DNA of 64,000 nt from an uncultured Blautia sp. (GCA_900553515.1 USDN01000005.1:1-64000); one strand, 5' to 3'. Positions 7,915 through 17,318 are shown, counted from the first letter of the stretch. Notes: a model not told the origin generated them from the sequence alone. Made by a program: numbers and translations.

Positions 7915-9126
7915 ATGGAAAAAATCAAGATGACCACACCACTTGTGGAGATGGACGGAGACGAGATGACTCGTATCCTTTGGAAAATGATCAAAGATGA
8001 ATTGCTGCTCCCTTATATTGACTTGAATACAGAATACTATGACCTGGGGCTTGCATACAGAAATGAAACAGATGATCAGGTGACCATTGATGCGGCAGAG
8101 GCAACAAAAAAATATGGTGTAGCGGTAAAATGTGCCACCATCACTCCAAATCAGGCCCGTATGAAAGAATACAGCCTCAAAAAAATGTACAAAAGCCCTA
8201 ACGGTACCATTCGTGCTATTCTGGATGGAACTGTTTTCCGTGCACCCATCGTAGTAAAAGGAATAGAGCCCTGTGTACGCAACTGGAAAAAACCGATCAC
8301 CCTGGCTCGTCATGCATACGGAGATATTTATAAGAATACTGAATTTTATGTAGATAAACCTGGCAAAGTAGAGCTGGTATACACCTCTGAAGACGGAGAG
8401 GAAAAGCGTGCTCTTGTGCAGGAATTTAAAACTCCCGGTGTTGCCATGGGAATGCACAACATGGAATCCTCCATTGAAAGCTTTGCCAGAAGCTGTTTCA
8501 ACTATGCACTGGATACCAGACAGGATGTGTGGTTTGGCGCCAAGGATACCATTTCCAAAACTTATGACGCTAAATTTAAAGAAGTGTTCCAGAAGATTTA
8601 TGAGGACGAATTTAAAGAGAGATTTGAAGAGCAGGGACTTGTTTACTTCTACAGTCTTATTGATGATATTGTTGCCCGTGTCATGAAAGCTGAGGGCGGA
8701 TTTATCTGGGCATGCAAAAACTACGATGGAGACGTAATGAGTGATATGGTCTCATCTGCATTTGGTTCTCTTGCAATGATGACTTCTGTACTGGTTTCCC
8801 CGCAGGGATACTATGAGTACGAGGCAGCTCATGGAACCGTACAGAGACATTATTACCGTCATATGGAAGGGAAAGAAACTTCTACCAACTCAGTTGCTAC
8901 TATTTTTGCCTGGACAGGAGCTCTCCGCAAACGTGGGGAAATGGATGGAAATCAGGAGCTGATGGCATTTGCAGATAAGCTGGAAAAAGCCACTCTTACA
9001 ACTATTGAAGATGGAAAGATGACCAAGGATCTTGCACTGATTACCAGCCTGAAACATCCGAAGGTACTTTCCAGCAGAGAATTTATTCTTGCAGTCCGTG
9101 ATTCTCTGAATCGTCTGATGAAATAA
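7915..9126 (+). CDS. icd: NADP-dependent isocitrate dehydrogenase
   Basis: A 403-residue isocitrate dehydrogenase of the dimeric, eukaryote-like type (N-terminus TPLVEMDGDEMTRILW; substrate-binding SPNGTIRAILDGTVFR). It oxidises isocitrate to 2-oxoglutarate and CO2, making NADPH; coenzyme choice is inferred from the subfamily and from EAAHGTVQRHYYRH, the region that binds the adenosine 2'-phosphate. No citrate synthase or aconitase gene is adjacent, so it is a stand-alone unit with its own promoter and a terminator at 9157-9192. The product supplies 2-oxoglutarate for glutamate synthesis. GAGAGGAGA lies 7 bases before the ATG. Confidence 0.95.
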   Translation: MEKIKMTTPLVEMDGDEMTRILWKMIKDELLLPYIDLNTEYYDLGLAYRNETDDQVTIDAAEATKKYGVAVKCATITPNQARMKEYSLKKMYKSPNGTIRAILDGTVFRAPIVVKGIEPCVRNWKKPITLARHAYGDIYKNTEFYVDKPGKVELVYTSEDGEEKRALVQEFKTPGVAMGMHNMESSIESFARSCFNYALDTRQDVWFGAKDTISKTYDAKFKEVFQKIYEDEFKERFEEQGLVYFYSLIDDIVARVMKAEGGFIWACKNYDGDVMSDMVSSAFGSLAMMTSVLVSPQGYYEYEAAHGTVQRHYYRHMEGKETSTNSVATIFAWTGALRKRGEMDGNQELMAFADKLEKATLTTIEDGKMTKDLALITSLKHPKVLSSREFILAVRDSLNRLMK

Positions 9127-9156
9127 AAATACTTTCGGGAGATATACATGAAGTTT

Positions 9157-9192
9157 AAAAATGGGAAATCCTCAGGCGAGGGTTTCCCATTT
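9157..9192. terminator. Shared terminator of convergent icd and abcF genes
   Basis: A 15-bp stem with one G-U pair (9159-9173 with 9178-9192) and an AGGC loop. On the minus strand it ends in CCCATTTTTAAAC, a fair U-tract. It covers the stop codon region of the minus-strand ABC-F gene. Confidence 0.75.
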
Positions 9193-11088
9193 CTCATATA
9201 ATTCTTCCAGTTCAGCCTGGATTGCTTCTTTTTCGCGGCTTAATTCAGCACAGCGTCCCACATTGGTACAGACATCGGGAAGTACTAGCGTGTCATCGAT
9301 TTCTTTATCTCTGGTTTCCAGTTCTTCAATACGGGCTTCTGTTTTTTTCAGTTCGTTTTCCTGTTTACGTCTGCGGGCCTGTTCCTCTTTTTGCTGCTGC
9401 CAGGTAAGCTTATTATCGGAAACAGTTTCCGGAATTTCCGGAACAGCAGCTGCCTGCTGAACAGGAGCATATTTTTCTGTAAGCTCTTCTTTTTTCTCCA
9501 GATAATAATCATAATCGCCAATATAATTGACTACAGCCTGGTTTGTAAGATCCAGGATCCTGGTAGCGGTCTGATTGATAAAATAACGGTCGTGAGATAC
9601 ATAAAGGACAGTACCTGTGTAGCTGTTTAATGCCTCTTCCAGAATTTCCTTAGATGCAATGTCCAAATGGTTGGTAGGCTCATCCAGGATCAGGAAATTG
9701 GCTTCTGAAAGCATCAGTTTGGCAAGGGATACACGACCTCTTTCTCCACCGGAAAGAGCGGAAATTTCCTTGAATACATCATCTCCGGTAAAAAGGAATG
9801 CTGCCAGCATGTTACGGATCTCTGTTTCCGTAAGAGTTGGATACGTATCTGAAATTTCCTGAAAAATAGTTTTTTCTGTGTGAAGTACATGATGTTCCTG
9901 GTCATAGTAACCGATCTGTACTTTGGAACCAAGGGAAAAACTGCCTGCATCTGCAGGAAGGATGCTGTTCAGAATCTTCAGCATAGTGGTTTTTCCGGTT
10001 CCGTTGTTTCCAATCAGAGCAATGCGCTCCCCGCGTTTGATCTGAAAAGAAATATCAGTAAAAAGCGTCTGACCGGGAAAACTTTTAGAAAGACCTTCCA
10101 CAGTAAGGACATCATTTCCACTGACTACCCGAGGCTCCAGAGAGAGGCGCATCTGGGTCTGTATTTCTACAGGTTTATCAAGTCTCTGGATCTTGTTCAG
10201 CATTTTTTCGCGGCTTTCTGCCCGACGGATGGATTTCTCCCGGTTAAAGGATTTCAGTTTAACGATCACTGCTTCCTGGTGTTTGATCTCCCGCTGCTGG
10301 TTAAGGTATGCTTTGTACTGTGCATCACGAAGCTGCGCTTTTTTTTCTGCATAGGCAGAATAATTTCCCTGGAAAGAGGTGACCTGTCCCGCTTCAATCT
10401 CCACAACTTTTGTAACAACCTTGTCCAAAAAATAACGGTCATGAGAAACGATAAATACAGCTCCGGGATAATTCAGAAGATAAGTTTCCAGCCAGGCGAT
10501 ACTTTCCATATCCAGATGGTTGGTAGGCTCATCCAGAAGCAGGATGTCCGGTTTTGAGATCAGCAGCTTGCCCAGAGCCACCCGGGTCTTCTGACCGCCG
10601 GAAAGGGTTTCGATCTCTTTGCCGAAATCTTCTTCTGAAAACCCAAGTCCTTTCAGAACGCCCATCAGTTCGCTTTTGTACGCATAGCCGTTTTCCAGTT
10701 CAAATTCGTGGGTCAGGCGGGTGTAGGTATTCATCAGACGTTCCAGTTCCTGGCCCTGAACATGTTTCATTTCCTGTTCCATGGAGCGCATCCGTTCCTC
10801 CATGTCGATGATATACTGCTTAGTGGTAAGAAGCTCTTCATAAATAGTGCGATGGCCGTGGATATCCTGATACTGTGCCAGATATCCCATGCGCTTATCT
10901 TTTGCAAGAACTACGTTTCCGGAATCGGAAGAGATCTCTTCCATGATGATCCTGAGAAGGGTGGTCTTTCCTGCGCCGTTATTGCCGATAAGAGCGGCTT
11001 TTTCCCGCTCTTCTATGTGAAAAGAAGCATCTTTTAAAATCTCTTTTTCTCCAAAAGATTTACAGATGCTCTGACATGCTAAAATCAT
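9172..11088 (-). CDS. ABC-F family ATPase (YdiF/Uup type), ribosome-associated
   Basis: A 638-residue protein with two ABC ATPase domains on one chain and no membrane segments. Walker A motifs are GNNGAGKTT near residue 36 and GNNGTGKTT near 350; both halves have LSGG signatures and LLLDEPTNHLD or LILDEPTNHLD Walker B motifs. A charged linker of about 80 residues joins them, as in ABC-F translation factors that enter the ribosomal E site. The C-terminal 80 residues form a coiled coil. It is most like the YdiF group. A role in relieving stalled ribosomes is inferred from the family; antibiotic resistance cannot be claimed from sequence. GGAGG precedes the ATG. Confidence 0.92.
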   Translation of the reverse strand: MILACQSICKSFGEKEILKDASFHIEEREKAALIGNNGAGKTTLLRIIMEEISSDSGNVVLAKDKRMGYLAQYQDIHGHRTIYEELLTTKQYIIDMEERMRSMEQEMKHVQGQELERLMNTYTRLTHEFELENGYAYKSELMGVLKGLGFSEEDFGKEIETLSGGQKTRVALGKLLISKPDILLLDEPTNHLDMESIAWLETYLLNYPGAVFIVSHDRYFLDKVVTKVVEIEAGQVTSFQGNYSAYAEKKAQLRDAQYKAYLNQQREIKHQEAVIVKLKSFNREKSIRRAESREKMLNKIQRLDKPVEIQTQMRLSLEPRVVSGNDVLTVEGLSKSFPGQTLFTDISFQIKRGERIALIGNNGTGKTTMLKILNSILPADAGSFSLGSKVQIGYYDQEHHVLHTEKTIFQEISDTYPTLTETEIRNMLAAFLFTGDDVFKEISALSGGERGRVSLAKLMLSEANFLILDEPTNHLDIASKEILEEALNSYTGTVLYVSHDRYFINQTATRILDLTNQAVVNYIGDYDYYLEKKEELTEKYAPVQQAAAVPEIPETVSDNKLTWQQQKEEQARRRKQENELKKTEARIEELETRDKEIDDTLVLPDVCTNVGRCAELSREKEAIQAELEELYEKWETLA

Positions 11089-11135
11089 TATGGTTCCTCC
11101 AGAAATTACCTTATTTCATTTGTGCATATGGTAAG

Positions 11136-11165
11136 ATTATAAAGCTATTACAATGATTTTGTAAA
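11136..11165 (-). promoter_or_regulatory. Promoter of the ABC-F gene
   Basis: Read on the minus strand: TTTACA (11160-11165) and TATAAT (11136-11141) with an 18-base spacer. The inverted repeat at 11148-11164 overlaps the -35 box and spacer. Confidence 0.65.
11148..11164. promoter_or_regulatory. Inverted repeat TTACAA-N5-TTGTAA, candidate operator
   Basis: A perfect 6-base inverted repeat lies over the -35 and spacer of the abcF promoter and about 40 bases upstream of the rex -35. It is not the classic clostridial Rex operator (TTGTTAA-N4-TTAACAA), so the binding protein is unassigned. Confidence 0.4.
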
Positions 11166-11200
11166 GACCAAAAAGTTTTTGTAATGAGAAAAAACTTTAT

Positions 11201-11229
11201 TTGACATTAAAATAACATTTCGTTATAAT
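11201..11229 (+). promoter_or_regulatory. Consensus sigma-A promoter of rex
   Basis: TTGACA (11201-11206), 17 bases, TATAAT (11224-11229): a full consensus match, placed 31 bases before the rex GTG. Confidence 0.9.
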
Positions 11230-11259
11230 TAGATAGGAAATCAGAAGGAGGGTCATCTC

Positions 11260-11907
11260 GTGGAGGCAAAACAAATTTCAAAAGCAGTGATCAAAAGGCT
11301 GCCCCGTTATTATCGATATCTTGGAGAATTGCTGGAAGAAAATGTAGAAAGAATTTCTTCCAATGACCTCAGCAAGAAAATGCATGTTACAGCATCCCAG
11401 ATCCGCCAGGATCTGAATAATTTCGGTGGGTTTGGCCAGCAGGGCTATGGTTATAATGTAAAATATCTTTATACGGAGATTGGTAAGATCCTGGGACTGG
11501 ATACGGTCCATCCCATGGTCATCGTCGGTGCCGGTAATCTGGGTCAGGCTCTGGCAAATTATGTGGATTTTGAGAAACGTGGATTTAAACTCATGGGTAT
11601 TTTTGATATCAATCCGGTACTGGAGGGGATTGCAGTGCGCGGTATTGAAATCCAGATGATCAGCGATCTGCCCTTTTTCCTGAAAGAAAATCAGATCGAG
11701 ATCGCGATTCTGACACTTCCGAAAAACAAGGCCGGAGATATGGCAGATATCCTTATTGAAAACGGGATCAAAGCCATCTGGAATTTTGCACATATCGATC
11801 TGGAGACTCCCGATGATGTGATCGTGGAAAATGTACATCTTTCAGAAAGTCTTATGAGACTTTCCTATAATCTGAGTCAGTACCGTCAGGAACATGAAAA
11901 CAGCTGA
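11260..11907 (+). CDS. rex: Redox-sensing transcriptional repressor Rex
   Basis: A 215-residue Rex protein. Residues 1-75 form the winged-helix DNA-binding domain (VTASQIRQDLNNFGGFGQQG is the family hallmark) and residues about 80-205 the NAD(H)-binding Rossmann domain with VIVGAGNLGQAL at 86-97. It represses fermentation and hydrogen or electron-transfer genes when NADH is low relative to NAD+. The start is GTG, with AGAAGGAGG 9 bases upstream. It is read from a consensus promoter. Its likely targets in this window would include the NADH-linked StnABC operon, but no complete Rex operator was found there. Confidence 0.95.
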   Translation: MEAKQISKAVIKRLPRYYRYLGELLEENVERISSNDLSKKMHVTASQIRQDLNNFGGFGQQGYGYNVKYLYTEIGKILGLDTVHPMVIVGAGNLGQALANYVDFEKRGFKLMGIFDINPVLEGIAVRGIEIQMISDLPFFLKENQIEIAILTLPKNKAGDMADILIENGIKAIWNFAHIDLETPDDVIVENVHLSESLMRLSYNLSQYRQEHENS

Positions 11908-11946
11908 TAAGTCCTGGTTTACGGACATTTTATAAGTGCTTGTTAA

Positions 11947-11985
11947 AACAGGCTGTCACCCTATTTCCAGGCGTGGCAGCCTGTT
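11947..11985 (+). terminator. Long inverted repeat between rex and nnr
   Basis: AACAGGCTGTCAC (11947-11959) pairs with GTGGCAGCCTGTT (11973-11985) with one mismatch. No clean U-tract follows, so it may be a weak terminator or an mRNA-protecting hairpin. Confidence 0.5.
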
Positions 11986-12009
11986 GTTGTGTGCAGAAAG
12001 GACGGAAAC

Positions 12010-13530
12010 ATGAAAAAAGCAGTAAGCTGCAGTCTTATGAAAAAACTGGATCAGAATACGATCCTGAAGATTGGAATCCCCTCTTTGGTCCTTATGGAGA
12101 GAGCAGCCCTAAAGACGGCAGAAGAAATGGAAAAAATCCTGAAAAATAGAAAAAATGAGGAAAAGATCCTCTGTGTCTGTGGAAGCGGAAATAACGGAGG
12201 AGACGGTATTGCTGTTGCAAGGATCCTGTTTCTCCATGGGTATCATTCAGAAATCCTTCTTGCAGGAGATCCTTCTCATATGACAGAAGAAACAGAACAA
12301 CAGTATCGCATTGCTCAAAATTATCAGGTGCCTGTTGTGAATAACCCGGAATGGCAGGAATATACTACTATAGTAGATGCCCTTTTTGGTGTGGGACTGG
12401 CCCGTCCTGTAAAGGGAAGATATGCAGACCTGATCCGTGACATGAACCGGGCTTCCGGGTGGAAGGTGGCAGTAGATATCCCTTCCGGAATCAACGGAGA
12501 TACCGGCGAAGTGATGGGGACTGCTTTTTCGGCAGATCTGACTGTGACCTTTGCTTTTCGAAAAGCTGGTCTTTGTCTTTATCCAGGCAGAAGACTTGCC
12601 GGAAAAACAATAACTGCAGATATCGGCATCTACGGAGCTCCGGAAATGATGGATTCTTGTTGTATACTGGAGGACAGTGATATAGAAAAGCTGCCCAAAA
12701 GAAATCTGGAAGGCAATAAAGGGACTTTCGGTAAGGTACTCGCTGTTGCAGGAAGTACCGGAATGTGCGGAGCAGCCTATTTCTGTGCGGCTGCTGCTCT
12801 GGCAGCCGGTGCCGGCATGGTGAAGATCCTGACAGAAAAAGACAACCGGATTCCATTGCAGACGTTGCTTCCAGAAGCGATCATTGACTGCGGTGAAGAG
12901 CCGAAAGAATGGGAAAAAGCACTGGACTGGTGTAATGTGCTGATCATTGGACCAGGACTTGGAAAGTCGGAAAGAAGTCGGAAAATGCTGCCGTGGTTTC
13001 TGGAACATACCTGGGAGAAAAAGCCGATGATCCTGGATGCAGACGGACTGAACCTCCTGGCAGAGAATCCCCGGTGGAGGAAGTTTCTTGGAAAACGTGC
13101 AGTTCTGACTCCGCATATGGGAGAAATGAGCCGCCTTACCGGAAAAACAGTAGCTGAGCTTCAGAAGGATCGTATAGCCGCAGCCAGAGAACTGGCAGAG
13201 AAAACCGGAGCAGTCTGTGTTTTGAAGGATGCATGTACTGTAACGGCTTCTCCTGACGGTGCTGTGTGGCTGAACCTATCGGGAAATCCGGGAATGGCAG
13301 CAGCGGGAAGCGGGGATGTGCTTACCGGTGTACTGGCAGGAATGTTCTGCGCAGATCTGGAAAACGGTCTGGCTGAACCGGACAAATCGGCAGCTCTTGG
13401 TGTTTATATCCATGGAAGAGCAGGAGAACTGGCAGCCAAAACAAAAGGAGAATACGGAATGAAAGCAGGAGACTTGCTCCCGGCAGTTTCTGAAGTGACA
13501 GGATACGGAGGAAGATATGAAAAAATATGA
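12010..13530 (+). CDS. nnr: Bifunctional NAD(P)H-hydrate epimerase / ADP-dependent dehydratase
   Basis: A 506-residue repair enzyme with two domains. Residues 1-215 are the YjeF_N epimerase (CGSGNNGGDGIAVARIL near residue 58). Residues about 230-500 are the ribokinase-like dehydratase, with GPGLGKSE and the nucleotide-binding NPGMAAAGSGDVLTG. Together they convert damaged NADHX and NADPHX back to NAD(P)H. ATG 12010 is preferred because AAAGG precedes it; an in-frame GTG at 11989 adds seven residues without a good site. The 3' end overlaps alr by 14 bases, so the two are co-transcribed. Confidence 0.93.
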   Translation: MKKAVSCSLMKKLDQNTILKIGIPSLVLMERAALKTAEEMEKILKNRKNEEKILCVCGSGNNGGDGIAVARILFLHGYHSEILLAGDPSHMTEETEQQYRIAQNYQVPVVNNPEWQEYTTIVDALFGVGLARPVKGRYADLIRDMNRASGWKVAVDIPSGINGDTGEVMGTAFSADLTVTFAFRKAGLCLYPGRRLAGKTITADIGIYGAPEMMDSCCILEDSDIEKLPKRNLEGNKGTFGKVLAVAGSTGMCGAAYFCAAAALAAGAGMVKILTEKDNRIPLQTLLPEAIIDCGEEPKEWEKALDWCNVLIIGPGLGKSERSRKMLPWFLEHTWEKKPMILDADGLNLLAENPRWRKFLGKRAVLTPHMGEMSRLTGKTVAELQKDRIAAARELAEKTGAVCVLKDACTVTASPDGAVWLNLSGNPGMAAAGSGDVLTGVLAGMFCADLENGLAEPDKSAALGVYIHGRAGELAAKTKGEYGMKAGDLLPAVSEVTGYGGRYEKI

Positions 13531-14683
13531 CAGAATCAAAGCAGTTGTTTCTCTGGATGCCATAAATCATAATTTCAGAGAAATGAGAAAAAACATAAAA
13601 AAAGATACAAAGATCATTGCTGTGATCAAGGCAGATGGATACGGCCATGGTGCAGAAGCTGTTGCAGCACTGATCCACGACCGTGACTATATCTGGGGAT
13701 TCGCAGTTGCAACTGCTGAGGAGGCCCTTCAGCTTCGTTCCTTTGGTGTGAAGAAGCCGATTCTTATTCTTGGGATTGTATTTGAAGAATATTTTCCGGA
13801 AATGATCGCTGAGAATATACGGCTGACTGTCTGTGAATACGCAATGGCGCAAAAATTATCTAAGGAAGCAGCCCGCCAGGGAAAAAACGTACATATCCAT
13901 CTGGGGCTGGATACGGGAATGAGCCGCATCGGTTTTGCAGATGTACCTGAAAGTGCAGAAGAGATCCGCCAGATCTCACTTCTTCCGAATATCCGTATAG
14001 AAGGCATGTTCACTCATTTTGCCAGAGCGGATGAAAAAGACCGATCCCCGGCGGAAAAACAGCTTGACCGATATTTATCCTTTGCAGGACTTCTTGAAGA
14101 AAAAAATATTGATATTCCTTTGAAACACTGCTCTAACAGTGCGGGAATCATCCGTATGCCGGAAGCAAACCTGAATGCGGTCCGGGCTGGGATCACTATA
14201 TATGGGATTTATCCGTCTGACAAGGTGGAAAGAGATCCGGTAAAATTAGAACCGGTCATGGAACTGAAAAGCCATATAAGTTATATGAAGAAACTGAAGG
14301 CTGGAGCCGAAGTCAGCTACGGAGGTACTTTTAAAGCGGAAAAAGATATGAAAGTGGCTACGATTCCGGTGGGCTATGCAGATGGATATCCAAGAAGCCT
14401 GTCAAATAAAGGGTTTGTTCTGATCCGTGGGAAGAAAGCTCCCATTATCGGCCGTGTCTGCATGGATCAGTTTATGGTGGATGTATCTCATATACCGGAA
14501 GCACAGAAAGGTGATGAAGTAACTCTGATCGGAAAAGATGGAGACCATTTTATCAGTATGGAGGAGATTGGAAATCTGTCCGGCAGATTTTCTTATGAGT
14601 TTGCCTGCGATATCGGCAAACGTGTGCCAAGGGTTTATATGAAAAACGGAAAGAAATGGGGAGAACTGACTTTTTTTAAATGA
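13517..14683 (+). CDS. alr: Alanine racemase
   Basis: A 388-residue PLP enzyme that interconverts L- and D-alanine for peptidoglycan. The PLP-binding lysine is K38 in AVIKADGYGHGAEAVA and the second catalytic base is Y268 in AEVSYGGTF, in the right order and spacing for a fold III racemase. VCMDQFMVDV near residue 315 is also characteristic. The start overlaps the end of nnr and uses GGAGG. The order alr then mazF matches other Firmicutes, except for the missing antitoxin gene. Confidence 0.95.
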   Translation: MKKYDRIKAVVSLDAINHNFREMRKNIKKDTKIIAVIKADGYGHGAEAVAALIHDRDYIWGFAVATAEEALQLRSFGVKKPILILGIVFEEYFPEMIAENIRLTVCEYAMAQKLSKEAARQGKNVHIHLGLDTGMSRIGFADVPESAEEIRQISLLPNIRIEGMFTHFARADEKDRSPAEKQLDRYLSFAGLLEEKNIDIPLKHCSNSAGIIRMPEANLNAVRAGITIYGIYPSDKVERDPVKLEPVMELKSHISYMKKLKAGAEVSYGGTFKAEKDMKVATIPVGYADGYPRSLSNKGFVLIRGKKAPIIGRVCMDQFMVDVSHIPEAQKGDEVTLIGKDGDHFISMEEIGNLSGRFSYEFACDIGKRVPRVYMKNGKKWGELTFFK

Positions 14684-14780
14684 TCCCTGACGGAAGAAAC
14701 TGGAAATATCACGCATGTATACACAAGAAAAATCTGGAAATACTCATCAGTAGAGAAAACAGGATCGGAGTGTGAATTGT

Positions 14781-15128
14781 GTGGTAATAAAAAGAGGGGA
14801 TATATTTTATGCGGATCTGAGACCTGTGGTAGGTAGTGAACAGGGTGGGATACGCCCGGTTTTGATCATACAGAATGATGTTGGAAACCGGCACAGTCCT
14901 ACAGTGATCTGTGCAGCTATTACTTCAAAGATGAATAAGGCGAAACTGCCCACTCATATTGAGATAGATGCTTCTGCTTATGGCATTGAAAAGGATTCCG
15001 TGATCCTTTTGGAGCAGCTCCGCACCATTGACAAAAGAAGACTGAAAGATAAGGTATGTCATTTAGATCAGGGAATGCTGGATCGTGTCAATCATGCCCT
15101 TGAGATCAGTCTGGAGCTTAGTTTTTAG
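14781..15128 (+). CDS. mazF: MazF/PemK family mRNA endoribonuclease, no adjacent antitoxin
   Basis: A 115-residue toxin very close to Bacillus NdoA (EndoA): KRGDIFYADLRPVVGSEQG, RPVLIIQND, LPTHIEIDA, DSVILLEQLRTIDKRRL. It cuts mRNA at short specific sequences. GTG 14781 is chosen because GGAG at 14767-14770 sits 10 bases upstream and the product then begins like NdoA; GTG 14772 is only one base after GGAG. In Bacillus the order is alr-ndoAI-ndoA. Here only 97 bases separate alr from mazF and no antitoxin frame fits. Either the antitoxin is encoded elsewhere or the protein is controlled in another way. Confidence 0.93.
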   Translation: MVIKRGDIFYADLRPVVGSEQGGIRPVLIIQNDVGNRHSPTVICAAITSKMNKAKLPTHIEIDASAYGIEKDSVILLEQLRTIDKRRLKDKVCHLDQGMLDRVNHALEISLELSF

Positions 15129-15146
15129 GAGAATCCCCGGGAATCC

Positions 15147-15175
15147 TTGACGAATCAATGGGAAAGTGCTATATT
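15147..15175 (+). promoter_or_regulatory. sigma-A promoter of the CNNM/CorC gene
   Basis: TTGACG (15147-15152) and TATATT (15170-15175) with a 17-base spacer; start codon about 70 bases on. Confidence 0.75.
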
Positions 15176-15248
15176 TTAGCAGTGATTATGCGAATCTGCA
15201 GTTGTTTCTGATATCTGACAGATCGTGAGAAAAGAAAGGAAATACTAA

Positions 15249-16553
15249 ATGGACGACGGCAGTCGATGGCCCCTGTGGGGGCTGATTGTTCTGATACTGT
15301 TGATCCTGCTGAACGGTATATTTTATGGATTTGCCGCAGCAGTGAGAAACTTAAGTCAGAGTGAAATACAAAAAATGGCAGAGGAAGGTAATAAAAAGGC
15401 CATTCTTCTGAAGCGGCTTCTGGAGGAACCCGTGCGTTATGTAAATGCCATTCCCCTGATTGTAACCGCTTCGGGAATTTTTATGGGTGTTTTTCTTGTG
15501 CCGATGCTTGCGCGGATGTCTCACCGTTACATAGATCAGTTTCCGGCACTGATCCTGATCTCCGTTCTCTGCGTTATGATCCTTGCTTCCTTTGGGATCC
15601 TTATGTTCCGGCGTATTGGAAGTTACCGTTCCCAGCGATATGCTTTCCGTTATATCGGGCTTATTAATGCGGTGGTCACTGTTTTATGGCCGCTTACTTT
15701 GCTGGTGACTGCTCTTGCAAGGATGACAGCAGTGATCTTTGGAGTAGGACTTCGTGAACAACAGGAGGCTGTAACAGAAGAAGAGATCATTTCTATTGTA
15801 GATGAAGCCCATGAGCAGGGAGTCATTGAAAAAAATGAAGCGGAAATGATACAAAATATCATCTCATTTAATGAGACAAAAGTTGGAGACATCATGACTC
15901 ACCGGACCGCTGTGGTAGGTTTTGACCAGGAGAGGTTTTTGAAAGATGTCATTGATGAGATGCTGGAGGAAGGAAATTCTCGTTATCCGGTTTATGCAGA
16001 GGATATGGATGACATCCAGGGATTGATTCATTATAAGGACGCTCTGAAGTTTATGACTCAGAATCCATGGGCAAAATTCAAACCTTTAAAAGAGCTTCCA
16101 GGGCTGATCCGAAAAGCAGATTTCGTTCCGGAATCAGCCAGTATCAGTAATCTGTTCCGCACTATGCAGCTGAAACAGACACATATGGCAGTTGTAGTAG
16201 ATGAATACGGGCAGACCGAAGGAATCGTTACCATGGAAGATATTCTGGAAGAAATTGTCGGAGAGATTCTGGATGAATACGATGGAGACGAAGATATTAC
16301 CATCAGGACCCAGACGGATAACAGTATTTTGATAGATGGATTTGCCGAAATCGAGGATGTAGAAGAGGAACTGGGCATCAGTTTTGGGCATGTGGAAGTG
16401 GCCACCCTCAATGGTTTTCTGACGGAAATGCTGGGTCATATCCCTACAGAGGCAGATCTGGAAAAAGAACTTGTTGCAAACGGTTACCGATTTAAGATCA
16501 TTTCCCTTGGTCACAGGACTATTGGAAAGGTACGGGCCGAAAAAATAAAATAA
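15249..16553 (+). CDS. CNNM/CorC (HlyC) family ion transporter
   Basis: A 434-residue membrane protein. Residues 1-190 hold the DUF21/CNNM transmembrane domain with about four hydrophobic segments (near 10-30, 75-95, 100-120 and 140-165). Two CBS domains lie at about 205-330, including VGDIMTHRTAVVGF and VVVDEYGQTEGIVTMEDILEEIVGEI split over the pair. The C-terminal 90 residues are the CorC_HlyC domain. Family members export Mg2+ or other divalent cations and sense nucleotide through CBS. The old hemolysin label is not supported by function. It has its own promoter, and yebC follows 36 bases later. Confidence 0.9.
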   Translation: MDDGSRWPLWGLIVLILLILLNGIFYGFAAAVRNLSQSEIQKMAEEGNKKAILLKRLLEEPVRYVNAIPLIVTASGIFMGVFLVPMLARMSHRYIDQFPALILISVLCVMILASFGILMFRRIGSYRSQRYAFRYIGLINAVVTVLWPLTLLVTALARMTAVIFGVGLREQQEAVTEEEIISIVDEAHEQGVIEKNEAEMIQNIISFNETKVGDIMTHRTAVVGFDQERFLKDVIDEMLEEGNSRYPVYAEDMDDIQGLIHYKDALKFMTQNPWAKFKPLKELPGLIRKADFVPESASISNLFRTMQLKQTHMAVVVDEYGQTEGIVTMEDILEEIVGEILDEYDGDEDITIRTQTDNSILIDGFAEIEDVEEELGISFGHVEVATLNGFLTEMLGHIPTEADLEKELVANGYRFKIISLGHRTIGKVRAEKIK

Positions 16554-16589
16554 AATAAAGGATAATGACACAAAAGGAGAAAGTAAGTT

Positions 16590-17318
16590 ATGTCAGGACA
16601 TTCAAAATTTGCAAACATAAAGCATAAGAAAGAAAAGAACGACGCAAAAAAAGGTAAAATCTTTACCGTTATCGGACGAGAGATCGTTATGGCTGTAAAG
16701 GCAGGCGGCCCGGATCCGAACAATAACAGCAAGCTTCGTGACGTGATCGCCAAGGCAAAGGCAAACAATATGCCAAACGATACCATTGAGCGTGGAATCA
16801 AAAAAGCAGCAGGTGCAGACTCTGCAGACAACTATGAACATGCTACATACGAGGGATACGGACCAAACGGCGTTGCCATCATCGTAGAAACACTGACTGA
16901 CAATAAGAACCGTACTGCCAGCAATGTAAGAAATGCTTTTACAAAGGGCTATGGCAGCATTGGAACTCAGGGCTGTGTATCCTTTATGTTCGATCAGAAG
17001 GGACAGATCATCATTGACAAAGAAGAGTGTGAAATGGACGCTGATGAGCTGATGATGGTTGCTCTTGATGCAGGAGCAGAGGATTTCAGCGAAGAAGAAG
17101 ACAGTTTTGAGGTGATCACAGCACCGGATGACTTCAGCGCAGTAAGAGAAGCTCTGGAAGCTGCCGGCGTACCTATGCTGGAAGCGCAGGTTGCCATGGT
17201 TCCCCAGACCTATGTAGAACTTACCGATGAAAAAGATATTAAGAACCTTCAGAAGACTTTAGATCTTCTGGATGAGGATGACGACGTTACCGACGTATGG
17301 CATAACTGGGATGAATAA
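16590..17318 (+). CDS. YebC/PmpR family protein (TACO1-like)
   Basis: A 242-residue YebC family protein beginning MSGHSKFANIKHKKEKNDA, the family hallmark. The three-domain layout, HANNMP-like AKANNMPNDTIERGIKKA near residue 55 and YEGYGPNGVAIIVE near 88, is complete. Members are described as transcription regulators or as translation factors that relieve stalling at prolines; the sequence cannot decide between these. It is followed by a strong terminator. AAAGGAG precedes the ATG. Confidence 0.93.
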   Translation: MSGHSKFANIKHKKEKNDAKKGKIFTVIGREIVMAVKAGGPDPNNNSKLRDVIAKAKANNMPNDTIERGIKKAAGADSADNYEHATYEGYGPNGVAIIVETLTDNKNRTASNVRNAFTKGYGSIGTQGCVSFMFDQKGQIIIDKEECEMDADELMMVALDAGAEDFSEEEDSFEVITAPDDFSAVREALEAAGVPMLEAQVAMVPQTYVELTDEKDIKNLQKTLDLLDEDDDVTDVWHNWDE

